Assembly: GCA_016699125.1 (NCBI GenBank)
Contig: CP064961.1
Location: 1,025,575-1,089,574 of the forward strand
DNA: 64,000 bases
Origin: a bacterium
GTDB taxonomy: Bacteria; Babelota; Babeliae; Babelales; Vermiphilaceae
Direction of reading: 5' to 3'
Positions 33,199-41,169 of this stretch are shown here, one piece after another. The first letter of the stretch is position 1, and every line of letters begins with the position of its first letter. A program made the translations under genes and the position numbers. The notes under the pieces were generated by a model that had not been told where the DNA came from, made no database searches, and was given only the letters and a program-made list of their open reading frames with translations.

Positions 33199-35079
33199 TT
33201 AATTCCCTTCAGAATTGGTATCTTTTTTATTTTCAGCCATTGCAGATTCAAGTGCCATCTGGAATGATGTTTTAATTTTACTATTTTGATTATGTGAAGT
33301 AGCTACATTTTCATCATCGGTACGTTGACGATTATCACGATCTTTGCGTCCAGAAGCCACTTGTCGTGAAGGTTTTTCATCACGCGATACAGTATGTGTT
33401 TCTCTGTTTTCTTGATGATATTGACCCGAACGACCTTCCAGATTTGTACTTAAGCCGATCTTATGCTCTTCCTTGTTGATATTAATAACTCGAAACTGGC
33501 GCGAGTCACCAACTTTGAACATCTGTTCAGCTTTTTTGCCTTCGTCTTGGGTCAAGGTTGTATTATGCAATAACCCTTCAATACCGGTTGGAAGACGTAC
33601 AAATGCCCCAAAGTTTGCAATTTTTGAGATTTTGCCTTCAACCAGCGTTCCCACGGTATATTGTTGTTCAACCATGGTCCATGGATCTTCGGCAAGCTGT
33701 TTGATGCCCAATGAAACCTTTTTATTATCAACATCGATTGCCAAAATCACGGCTTCAAGCTCTTGACCAACCGCATAGCGATCACTTGGATGCTGCACAT
33801 GCTCGGTCCATGATACGTCTGAAATATGCACAAGCCCGTCAATTCCTGGCAATAGTTCAACAAAAATACCAAAATCGGTAATATTGCTCACTTTTCCCTT
33901 GATTCTTTGACCAACAGTAAACTGTTCACCAACCACTTTCCATGGATTTTTTTCAAGTCGTTTGATACTCAAAGACATACGGCGATTTTCAATATCAAGT
34001 GAAACAACGATCGCTTCAATCTCATCACCCACATGAAAACGGTCTTTCAGATCTGCAATACGGTCAGTCCATGATATTTCTGAAATATGTACCAAGCCCT
34101 CAATGTCTTTATTAACTTCGACAAATAAACCGTAATCAGTAATACTTGAGATGCGTCCTTTGACGTGATCGTTCACCTTCAAAGTTTGGCCCAACTGTTC
34201 CCATGGATTTGGCATTAACTGCTTGAGGCCGAGTGAAATCTTCTGATTTGCCTCATCAAACGAAAGCACTTTGACCGAAATCATGTCGCCAATTTTGACC
34301 ATCTCAGTTGGATGTGCAATGCGACCCCAAGTCATATCGGTAATATGTAACAGCCCGTCAACACCGCCAATGTCCACAAACACACCATAGTTGGTTATGT
34401 TTTTGACCATGCCCTGAATGACTTGGCCTTGTTTTAATGTATCCAAAATCTGCTTACGTACTTCAGAACGTTGATCATTAAGGTATTTGCGACGAGAAAT
34501 AATGATATTGCCGCGCTTTTTATTGATTTTCAGGATCGAAGCGACAATCTTTTGCCCCACAAACTGATCAAAATCGGTAATTCTTTGCAGATCGATCTGA
34601 GAACCTGGCAAGAACGCAGGAACACCCACATCAACTGAAAGTCCACCTTTCACTTTGTTTAACACAACGCCTTCGACAGGCTTGTTTTCATGAAAAAGTT
34701 CCATAATCTTGTTCCATGAACGCATCGCTTTTGCCTTTTCATACGACAAAACAACGGTGCCTTCTGGGCTTTCAAGATTATCCAAAATAACTTCAATCTG
34801 TTGACCGGCTTTAATCTCTTTGAGCTCGAACTCTGAAAACTCAAACTTGTGAATCATGCCACGTGATTTGTAACCGATATCAACAAGTACCCCATCGGAA
34901 TCAACAGTGACTACCGTTCCTGTCACAAGCTTGCCTGTTTGAAATGCTGCAAACGCCTGCGAATACAAGGCCATAAGCTCCGCTTCCTGTTCCGGACTGA
35001 GCACTACATCGATATCTTCGAATAATGCTTTATTTTTGACTGCACAAAAATCCTGCGGACGAACCATCTCTTTTGACAT
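33199..35079 (-). CDS. rpsA: 30S ribosomal protein S1
   Basis: 626 residues with six S1 (OB-fold) repeats. The later four are very similar to each other and end in variants of VGxxxxxxVxxxDxxNxxxSLxxKxL, and the hallmark GLLHITDMTWGRIAHP occurs in the third. S1 helps mRNAs without strong ribosome binding sites onto the ribosome, which fits the many weak sites in this window. The C-terminal 80 residues are a basic, low-complexity tail (RSGQYHQENRETHTVSRDEK). ATG 35079 follows AAGGAT at a normal distance. First gene of an operon with ndk. Confidence 0.96.
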   Translation of the reverse strand: MSKEMVRPQDFCAVKNKALFEDIDVVLSPEQEAELMALYSQAFAAFQTGKLVTGTVVTVDSDGVLVDIGYKSRGMIHKFEFSEFELKEIKAGQQIEVILDNLESPEGTVVLSYEKAKAMRSWNKIMELFHENKPVEGVVLNKVKGGLSVDVGVPAFLPGSQIDLQRITDFDQFVGQKIVASILKINKKRGNIIISRRKYLNDQRSEVRKQILDTLKQGQVIQGMVKNITNYGVFVDIGGVDGLLHITDMTWGRIAHPTEMVKIGDMISVKVLSFDEANQKISLGLKQLMPNPWEQLGQTLKVNDHVKGRISSITDYGLFVEVNKDIEGLVHISEISWTDRIADLKDRFHVGDEIEAIVVSLDIENRRMSLSIKRLEKNPWKVVGEQFTVGQRIKGKVSNITDFGIFVELLPGIDGLVHISDVSWTEHVQHPSDRYAVGQELEAVILAIDVDNKKVSLGIKQLAEDPWTMVEQQYTVGTLVEGKISKIANFGAFVRLPTGIEGLLHNTTLTQDEGKKAEQMFKVGDSRQFRVININKEEHKIGLSTNLEGRSGQYHQENRETHTVSRDEKPSRQVASGRKDRDNRQRTDDENVATSHNQNSKIKTSFQMALESAMAENKKDTNSEGN

Positions 35080-35767
35080 AAACAAAAATCCTTAGGCTTG
35101 ACGCCTTCTCAGCATAGCATGAACTACCTGAGGTTTTATTGTTAAAAAATAACGACACTGCTTTTAAAGATTACACATAACCCTTCAAAAAGCTCTTTTC
35201 AGTCTATCAATTGTACTAAATTACGCAAATAAAATCGAAAGACTCGCAAAATGGAAATAAAGTTACCGTTTCTGCTGGCAAAACCATTCTGGCCATGAAC
35301 CACTGGTTTTAAGGGTGATCTCCAGCTGAAATTATCATTTTCATTCAAAAAACAGCACCAGATGAAAGCTTGTGGGTTATAAAAATATAGAATACTCGAT
35401 CCAGTCTAATTAAAACAGAAAGCAAAGCATCAAAAGATCGACTCAGAAGTTCATAGGATTGTTCAATGTCTTTAAAAATACGACCAGATCAGTATTTTAA
35501 TGATTAATACTCAATGAAACTTTTCAAATAGAAAATAATTATACAGAAAATAGCTTAAATTTTAGAAATTTGAGGTTAAATTTGACATCAATGCTATTTG
35601 AAATATAATCAGAAGTAATACACGTGATTATTAATTCAGTTAAATATTTAAACAGTTTTGAGGGATTAAACCTTAAAAAAGTAAAAATAGCGATCTGAAG
35701 GACATAATTATGAACAGTATTGGGAATATGTATATTTAATAATCTAACTTACTATGGAGGTACTCTT
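35080..35767. other. Long divergent intergenic region between rpsA and a secreted-protein gene
   Basis: About 690 AT-rich bases. It contains a strong plus-strand promoter (35582-35609) about 160 bases before the next gene, giving a long 5' leader. Bases 35100-35560 must hold the rpsA promoter, but I cannot identify a consensus pair there, nor any gene, tRNA or repeat. Confidence 0.55.
35582..35609 (+). promoter_or_regulatory. Consensus sigma-70 promoter
   Basis: Perfect TTGACA (35582-35587) and perfect TATAAT (35604-35609), with a 16-base spacer. It is the best promoter match I see in the window and drives 35768-36346 with a leader of about 150 bases. Confidence 0.8.
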
Positions 35768-36346
35768 ATGAAGAGTAATAAATTAATGGTTATCGCTGGA
35801 TTGATCTTGGCATCAGCTGGCATTCAAGGGACTGAATCTTTTGTTGAAAAGATCAAAGGTTATGGTTCAACTGGTTGGAACTACAGCAAAGATACAGTTG
35901 TAGCTCATCCTTACTATACAGCTGGGTCTGTTTTGGGTCTTGGACTTTCTTACGCAGCATGGAAATTGTATTTCCAAAATAAAGATATTGCAAAAGCACA
36001 AGCGCTTTTGAAAAAGCTGACTAAAGAAAATGCTGAAGCATTTGCTCAGAATGAAGGCGTTCGTTGCCTGGCAACTGCAAATAGATTACAGTATATAGCA
36101 CATGGCTACGATACATCAAAAGATATTTACAATGCACAACAAGAAGATTTAAAGAACACAGGTTACAATGTACACAGACTTCTTGCAAAAGCATATCGCA
36201 ACAAAGGTAAAATCGCTTTAAGCCTAGCTACCCTTGCATTGACTGGTTATGGTCTTAACTATTACACAACTCCTGCAGCTACGACAGCTGCACAACAACC
36301 AGCACAACAACCAGCAGGACAACCAGCAGGACAATCAGCTAAGTAA
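35768..36346 (+). CDS. Probably highly expressed exported protein with Pro/Gln-rich tail
   Basis: 192 residues. The ATG at 35768 follows a full GGAGGT at eight bases and opens a signal peptide (MKSNKLMVIAGLILASAGI); the ATG at 35720 is out-competed. The body has a hydrophobic segment (YYTAGSVLGLGLSYAAWKLYF), an alpha-helical middle with periodic Ala/Lys/Asn, and a second hydrophobic stretch (KIALSLATLALTGYGLNYY). The tail is made of repeats (QQPAQQPAGQPAGQ). A perfect promoter, ideal ribosome binding site and strong terminator together suggest high expression, as for a major envelope protein. No family recognised. Confidence 0.78.
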   Translation: MKSNKLMVIAGLILASAGIQGTESFVEKIKGYGSTGWNYSKDTVVAHPYYTAGSVLGLGLSYAAWKLYFQNKDIAKAQALLKKLTKENAEAFAQNEGVRCLATANRLQYIAHGYDTSKDIYNAQQEDLKNTGYNVHRLLAKAYRNKGKIALSLATLALTGYGLNYYTTPAATTAAQQPAQQPAGQPAGQSAK

Positions 36347-36378
36347 TTACAAAAAGCAGTCTTTCAAAGATTGAAATC

Positions 36379-36408
36379 AAGGAGCGGTTTAATGCCGCTC
36401 CTTTTTTA
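36379..36408 (+). terminator. Rho-independent terminator
   Basis: AAGGAGCGG (36379-36387) pairs perfectly with CCGCTCCTT (36395-36403) across a 7-base loop and is followed by T residues to 36407. It ends the 35768-36346 transcript and overlaps the hisS stop codon (36406-36408) on the other strand. Confidence 0.88.
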
Positions 36409-37659
36409 TTTGGCCAAAAAATAGCCGACCAACTCACCATCATTGAGCTGCAGAAACATCTGTTGCCCTGTTTTCATGTCCTTCACCATCGCTTTTTGTT
36501 CAGCCTGTTCTTCAGGCCCCACAACCAACACATGCGAACAGCCTAATTTGTCAGCCCGCTTGAAACTGCTTTTCAATGAACCATCCAACAACAGCTCAAC
36601 CGATAGACCAGCAGCAACCAGAGCTTGTGCTGCTTTCAAAATATCTGCTACCTGCTCATTTTCAAAGGCAATGCATCCGACAAGCAGCTTTTCATCTTTT
36701 TTATCAAATTGTGATTCTAACAGTAACATCAGTCGTTCAATACCAATTCCAGCACCAACGGCAGGCGCTGCATGTTTTGGACTTAATTGACCGATCAGAT
36801 CATCATAACGTCCACCACCACAAAATGCGGTTTGCGCACCAAGGTTTTCAGAGCTAAACTCAAAACAGGTTTTGTTGTAATAATCAAGGCCGCGAACAAG
36901 CCGATGATTGATCTGAAATGTAACCGAAAGCTCGGTTAAAAGTCGTTGTAGCATAGTCCATTCGGCTTGACACACACCACAGAGTGAATCGACAAGTTTT
37001 GGTGCATCAACGTACCGTTTTTGGCAGGTCGGCGATTTGCAATCAAATATCCGTAACACATTTGCATCTTTTCGTACCAAACATGTCTGACATATATCAG
37101 CTGCATGCTGCGTCAAAAACTGTTGTAACACCTGTTTGAAACCGGTTCGATCTTGCATGCACCCCAAAAAGTTAATATCCAGGCGATAGTCAGACAACAA
37201 AAATCCTTTTTTGAAAAGCGTATCAAGCAGCGCAAGTAGCTGTGCGTCGTATCCGATCGACTGTGCACCGATCACCTCAATATTAAACTGATGAAACTGG
37301 CGATAGCGCCCTTTTTGTGGTCGTTCATACCGAAACACTGGGCCCCAACTGAACACTCGCCATGGCCTGACTTCAACCGAATGCTCAATGAACGCACGAA
37401 CGACTGAAGCGGTCATCTCTGGCCGCAAACAGAGTTGCGATTCCGAATCATCGGTGCGTGACTCAAGCACAAACATCTCTTTGCCAACTGCGTCGGTATG
37501 CTGACCAAGTGATCGCCTGAAAAGCTCGGCCGATTCGATGATGGGTGTTGCAATTGATTTAAAATTTTGACGTTCAAGATGAGCTTGAACTGTTTGGACA
37601 ACATATTCAAATAAACGCATGTCCAGAAAATCTTGCATTCCACGTACTCGGTTAATCAT
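36406..37659 (-). CDS. hisS: Histidine-tRNA ligase
   Basis: 417 residues; class II synthetase charging tRNA-His. Motif 1 region RVRGMQDF at the start; motif 2 GPVFRYERPQKGRYRQFHQFN; the histidine-specific RGLDYYNKTCFEF; GGGRYDDL; and motif 3 GAGIGIERL. A C-terminal anticodon-binding domain begins near residue 325. The ATG at 37659 is taken; a TTG six bases earlier is the only upstream alternative. Two CxxC-like pairs (CQTC, CGVC) in the insertion domain may bind metal. It stands alone, converging on the secreted gene, with a terminator overlapping its end. Confidence 0.96.
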   Translation of the reverse strand: MINRVRGMQDFLDMRLFEYVVQTVQAHLERQNFKSIATPIIESAELFRRSLGQHTDAVGKEMFVLESRTDDSESQLCLRPEMTASVVRAFIEHSVEVRPWRVFSWGPVFRYERPQKGRYRQFHQFNIEVIGAQSIGYDAQLLALLDTLFKKGFLLSDYRLDINFLGCMQDRTGFKQVLQQFLTQHAADICQTCLVRKDANVLRIFDCKSPTCQKRYVDAPKLVDSLCGVCQAEWTMLQRLLTELSVTFQINHRLVRGLDYYNKTCFEFSSENLGAQTAFCGGGRYDDLIGQLSPKHAAPAVGAGIGIERLMLLLESQFDKKDEKLLVGCIAFENEQVADILKAAQALVAAGLSVELLLDGSLKSSFKRADKLGCSHVLVVGPEEQAEQKAMVKDMKTGQQMFLQLNDGELVGYFLAK

Positions 37660-37762
37660 ACTCAATCTTTCAAAAAATCTGTTTTTTATCTAGCATACCA
37701 TGAATAAAGATCTATTATATACCCTTTTTATGCGTCTATTTTGGGACAGTTTGCTCAAACAG

Positions 37763-37792
37763 TTGACGAATTCAACTAAATAATGCTAATCA
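37763..37792 (+). promoter_or_regulatory. Probable promoter of the 37849 barrel gene
   Basis: TTGACG (37763-37768), an 18-base spacer and TAATCA preceded by TGC, an extended -10 form. The leader would be about 50 bases. Confidence 0.45.
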
Positions 37793-37848
37793 GTAACAGT
37801 AGGATTAAAATTGTTAACCACTTACCCCATTGAGGCAGGAGGGATTTA

Positions 37849-39456
37849 ATGAAGAAACAGTATGTTCCATCACTTTTATTGCTGACAACCATGTTGCCAG
37901 TGCTTGCAGTGACCAACGAAAGCTCAGACACAGACGTGACGAGTCGTTCGTACTTGGCTGTACAACCACATTTTCACTCTTCAGCTCCGGAACTTGTTGC
38001 CGGATTCAGGGGTGACAGATCGTTAAAACGTGAAAACGGATGGCACGGTGCAATGCAGTTTACGCTGTTTGGCAGTCGCTCCACCCATCATGACAATTTA
38101 GCTCGCTATTTTTTCCCATTCGGCAAAACATCGTTAGTCGCTTCTGCTGATTATAAAGCATTCAAAGGATTAGACGCATCAGATACAGATTTGCTTGCAA
38201 CAAACTTTAACGTATTTACTGTTGGTGATGAAGTTCCTAATACACTAGGTTTTAAATCACGTATTACTATTCAACCAAGACAAACGGTTATCGGCTTTGG
38301 TATGCATTATCGCCAAAGCTTGTGGCAAAATGAAGAAAAAGGCCGTGGGCTTTATCTTGATATCATCATGCCAATCACTCATGTAAAAAATGAGCTGCAA
38401 TTGCAAGAAGTAATCTTAAATACCGAAAATGACAATACGCCAAATACCGCAAAAATAACCGGCGTTGGTGAAAGCCCAGTCGGATCGATGAAAGACGCGT
38501 TCAAACAAAAAGGCTTTAAATATGGCAAAATGGATGATTCTGCAGATGCGATGAAACGCACCGGCCTTGCCGACATGGAAGTGAAACTTGGCTACGAATG
38601 GTTGCAACAGGAGCCATGTCATCTTGAATCATATGTTGGACTTATTTTGCCAACCGGCAACGCACCAACAGGTGAATATCTTTTTGAAGCAGTTGTAGGA
38701 AGCGGAAAACATGTTGGTATTACGTTTGGCAGCAACTTTGGTACCCAGATCTGGAAATGCGAAACAAGCGAACGCTGCTTGCGTGTTGAGCATGCAAGCC
38801 ATTCACAGTATCTGTTTTCAAAAGATCATATCCGTTCATTTGACTTGAAAAATCGTCCATGGAGCCGTTATCTTTCCATGTACGAATCTGAAGAGCAGGC
38901 TCAAACAGCAGCAACAGGAAACGATGCAGTACTTTTCACCCCTGGTATCAACCTTATGACTCGCCAGGTTGAAGTAACCCCTGGATTTTCACACAACATG
39001 AACACCGCGTTTGTGTTTGAATCAAAAGGCTTGTGTATTGAAGCTGGATACAACTTCTTTGCTCGTCGTGCAGAACACGTTGAACTTGACAAAGCATTGC
39101 CAGCAACTGCTGCTTTAAAACATGCATTGGGAGCAGGTCAAACCAATCCATTACGTGACATTTCAGGTACAGCACAGATAGAAACCGGTAGCAATGTTAT
39201 TTCAAGCATAGGCTTATGGCCAGTACCAGTGCAAAACTACAGCCAAAGCGTAATTACAACAGATGATATCGATCTGGCATCCGCATCAACCCCATGCAAC
39301 ATTGCGCATACCATGTATGGCAATGTTGGCTATAACTGGGATGAAAAAGAATATCCGATGGGTGTTCAGATGGGTGGAAGCTATACATTTTCAAACAGCA
39401 ATAATTCAGTTGTAGATCGCTGGGCTCTATGGGGCAAATTCAGCATCTCAATATAA
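37849..39456 (+). CDS. Outer-membrane beta-barrel protein (porin-like)
   Basis: 535 residues. Strong AGGAGGG ribosome binding site, then signal peptide MKKQYVPSLLLLTTMLPVLA. The mature part has recurring barrel-like phrases (GWHGAMQFTLFGSRS, ITIQPRQTVIGFGMHYRQSL, HVGITFGSNFGTQIW, MGVQMGGSYTFS) and ends WALWGKFSISI, alternating residues typical of a last barrel strand, although ending in Ile rather than Phe. Presumably assembled by the BamA at 15.9 kb. The gene has its own promoter and terminator, so it is monocistronic. No known porin family is recognised; it could equally be an adhesin or transporter. Confidence 0.72.
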   Translation: MKKQYVPSLLLLTTMLPVLAVTNESSDTDVTSRSYLAVQPHFHSSAPELVAGFRGDRSLKRENGWHGAMQFTLFGSRSTHHDNLARYFFPFGKTSLVASADYKAFKGLDASDTDLLATNFNVFTVGDEVPNTLGFKSRITIQPRQTVIGFGMHYRQSLWQNEEKGRGLYLDIIMPITHVKNELQLQEVILNTENDNTPNTAKITGVGESPVGSMKDAFKQKGFKYGKMDDSADAMKRTGLADMEVKLGYEWLQQEPCHLESYVGLILPTGNAPTGEYLFEAVVGSGKHVGITFGSNFGTQIWKCETSERCLRVEHASHSQYLFSKDHIRSFDLKNRPWSRYLSMYESEEQAQTAATGNDAVLFTPGINLMTRQVEVTPGFSHNMNTAFVFESKGLCIEAGYNFFARRAEHVELDKALPATAALKHALGAGQTNPLRDISGTAQIETGSNVISSIGLWPVPVQNYSQSVITTDDIDLASASTPCNIAHTMYGNVGYNWDEKEYPMGVQMGGSYTFSNSNNSVVDRWALWGKFSISI

Positions 39457-39480
39457 CAAAAATACTATACCAATAACACA

Positions 39481-39512
39481 AAAAGCTCTCAGATTTTCTG
39501 GGAGCTTTTTTA
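39481..39512 (+). terminator. Rho-independent terminator
   Basis: AAAAGCTCTCAG (39481-39492) pairs with CTGGGAGCTTTT (39498-39509), 12 bp with one G-U, across a 5-base loop, followed by T residues. Ends the barrel-protein transcript. Confidence 0.85.
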
Positions 39513-39591
39513 TTTTGTTGATTTTTCTATATGAAATATTTTAGCCTTGTTAATAGAAAAGTATTCTACCAATAAAGAAAGGACCGCTCAT

Positions 39592-41097
39592 ATGAAGCTC
39601 CAAACAAAAGTACTAATGAGTATAGGCTTGTCACTCGGAGTAGCGACCACCTATACATTACGTGACGCAACTTATCAACAACTTGACGCACTAAAAAAAG
39701 AGATTGATGAAATAAGCGCCATCTCAAACGAACTCATTACAAAAGGGAAAAAAGCTGCAGATGCTGGCGAAGATCTTAGCAACGTGAAAGTTACACGGAA
39801 GGCTCCAAGCAAATTTGTTGGAGAATACAAGTTATCACCTGAAACGAATAAAAAGTTACAAGGCTTAATAGATGAAAGATTGATAGCATTAAGCAAGTTT
39901 CCTGAAAATCAAACAAGTTCAATCAAAAAAAATATAACAACAGAAAGTGAGGGACTTGAGGAATGGGCAATGTTAAAACCAAATACCAGTCTATATGAAA
40001 TCAAAAAAGCAATGATATTAGCAGCTGATGATCATTTTGGTAGTTATAATAACGATTCCTACAACACTGATGCTTTCTTTGGTGTTGCTGAAACTCGAAA
40101 TTTTCTAGAACAGTTAAAGGATAATTTTTCAAAAAACCCAGAGGTGTACAATCAAAATTTGCATAGACTTTCATCTGCAATGAAAATGCGCAAAGAAAAA
40201 GCTCAAGCTATAAAAGATCAAACAAATATTCTATATAACACTTTTGGCGTAGAGATAAAGGATACGATGCTTCCTACAGGAAAAAATTTAGAGGTACCAT
40301 ACACTGAGTTTATTAAATTTACTAAAGATGCTGAGATCTTACAAGATGGCACGGGAAAACGTGTTGTAGATAATGCTGACATAAAAAAACAGATAAGTGA
40401 ATATCCAAAAGAGTTTGTAAAAAATGCCTTTGAAATATTAATCAAAGTTACGAAAGATATACAAAACACAGACTTTCCCGGTAAATATTTAGCCGAAAAA
40501 CGATTACAAGCATGGAACAGCATACCTTTAGTGTCGTCCACAAGTACCCTGGCAGGTCATGTAAAAGATAAGGGCGACGGAAACGGTGAAGGTGACATAG
40601 ATGTAAAAGGATCATTGGTCTATCTAAAAGAAAGCACTGACAAATGTCGAGATGGGAAAAAAGTAGGTGACATGTTTGTCAGTGAACTCAATTTGTTCAA
40701 ATGTACTATAGAACGATTCATAGATATTGTAAATTTTATTATAACAAATAAGGGTATAGCTGAAGAAGTCCTCAAAGATAAACCTGGTATCGTGGCAATG
40801 GCAAACGATACATATAAAGTCCATTTAGAAAGAGCAATAAGCACACTTACAGATGAATATAAAAAGCTAAAAGATCAATACGGTAAATGGCACGCTCATA
40901 TTGGCAACTGCAAAGAAGATTACAGGAAGCAAAACAGAGAAATATTGAACAACACAGTGAATACTTTCAATACTCTTCAAGATGAAGCAGTCAAACTTGA
41001 AGCTCTTGCTAACAAAGCAGAGACAGAGCTTAAAATAAAGAAAATTGATGTAAAAGATGCTATAACCAAGATGACCATACATGAACAAGCTGCCTAA
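39592..41097 (+). CDS. Exported helical protein of unknown function
   Basis: 501 residues from ATG 39592, supported by AAAGGACC; an upstream ATG at 39547 is less likely. A signal peptide (LMSIGLSLGVATTYT) is followed by an almost entirely alpha-helical, charged sequence with long Lys/Glu-rich runs and coiled-coil-like stretches at both ends (KKEIDEISAISNELITKGKK; ALANKAETELKIKKIDVKDA). A glycine-rich break (KDKGDGNGEGDIDVKGS) divides it near residue 330. No enzyme motif seen. It heads a plus-strand run of four exported proteins up to 45897. Confidence 0.65.
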   Translation: MKLQTKVLMSIGLSLGVATTYTLRDATYQQLDALKKEIDEISAISNELITKGKKAADAGEDLSNVKVTRKAPSKFVGEYKLSPETNKKLQGLIDERLIALSKFPENQTSSIKKNITTESEGLEEWAMLKPNTSLYEIKKAMILAADDHFGSYNNDSYNTDAFFGVAETRNFLEQLKDNFSKNPEVYNQNLHRLSSAMKMRKEKAQAIKDQTNILYNTFGVEIKDTMLPTGKNLEVPYTEFIKFTKDAEILQDGTGKRVVDNADIKKQISEYPKEFVKNAFEILIKVTKDIQNTDFPGKYLAEKRLQAWNSIPLVSSTSTLAGHVKDKGDGNGEGDIDVKGSLVYLKESTDKCRDGKKVGDMFVSELNLFKCTIERFIDIVNFIITNKGIAEEVLKDKPGIVAMANDTYKVHLERAISTLTDEYKKLKDQYGKWHAHIGNCKEDYRKQNREILNNTVNTFNTLQDEAVKLEALANKAETELKIKKIDVKDAITKMTIHEQAA

Positions 41098-41115
41098 AAA
41101 TAATTAATGAGCAAT

Positions 41116-41157
41116 AAATTGTAGAGGGGAGAAGCAGCAATCTCTCCTCTACAATTT
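41116..41157 (+). terminator. Long hairpin just before the 41170 gene, no U tract
   Basis: AAATTGTAGAGGGGAGA (41116-41132) pairs with TCTCTCCTCTACAATTT (41141-41157), 17 bp with one G-U, 8-base loop. Only AAAGGACCCAAA separates it from the next ATG, so the hairpin abuts the ribosome binding site. Without a following U run it may act on translation or RNA stability rather than as a classic terminator. It resembles the U-less hairpin at 367-433 in design. Confidence 0.5.
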
Positions 41158-41169
41158 AAAGGACCCAAA

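Noticed and set aside
36280..36340. Pro/Gln repeat tail as a CRISPR-like or satellite array
   Set aside because: It is short, in frame and coding (QQPAQQPAGQ). No spacers. No CRISPR array is visible anywhere in the window.
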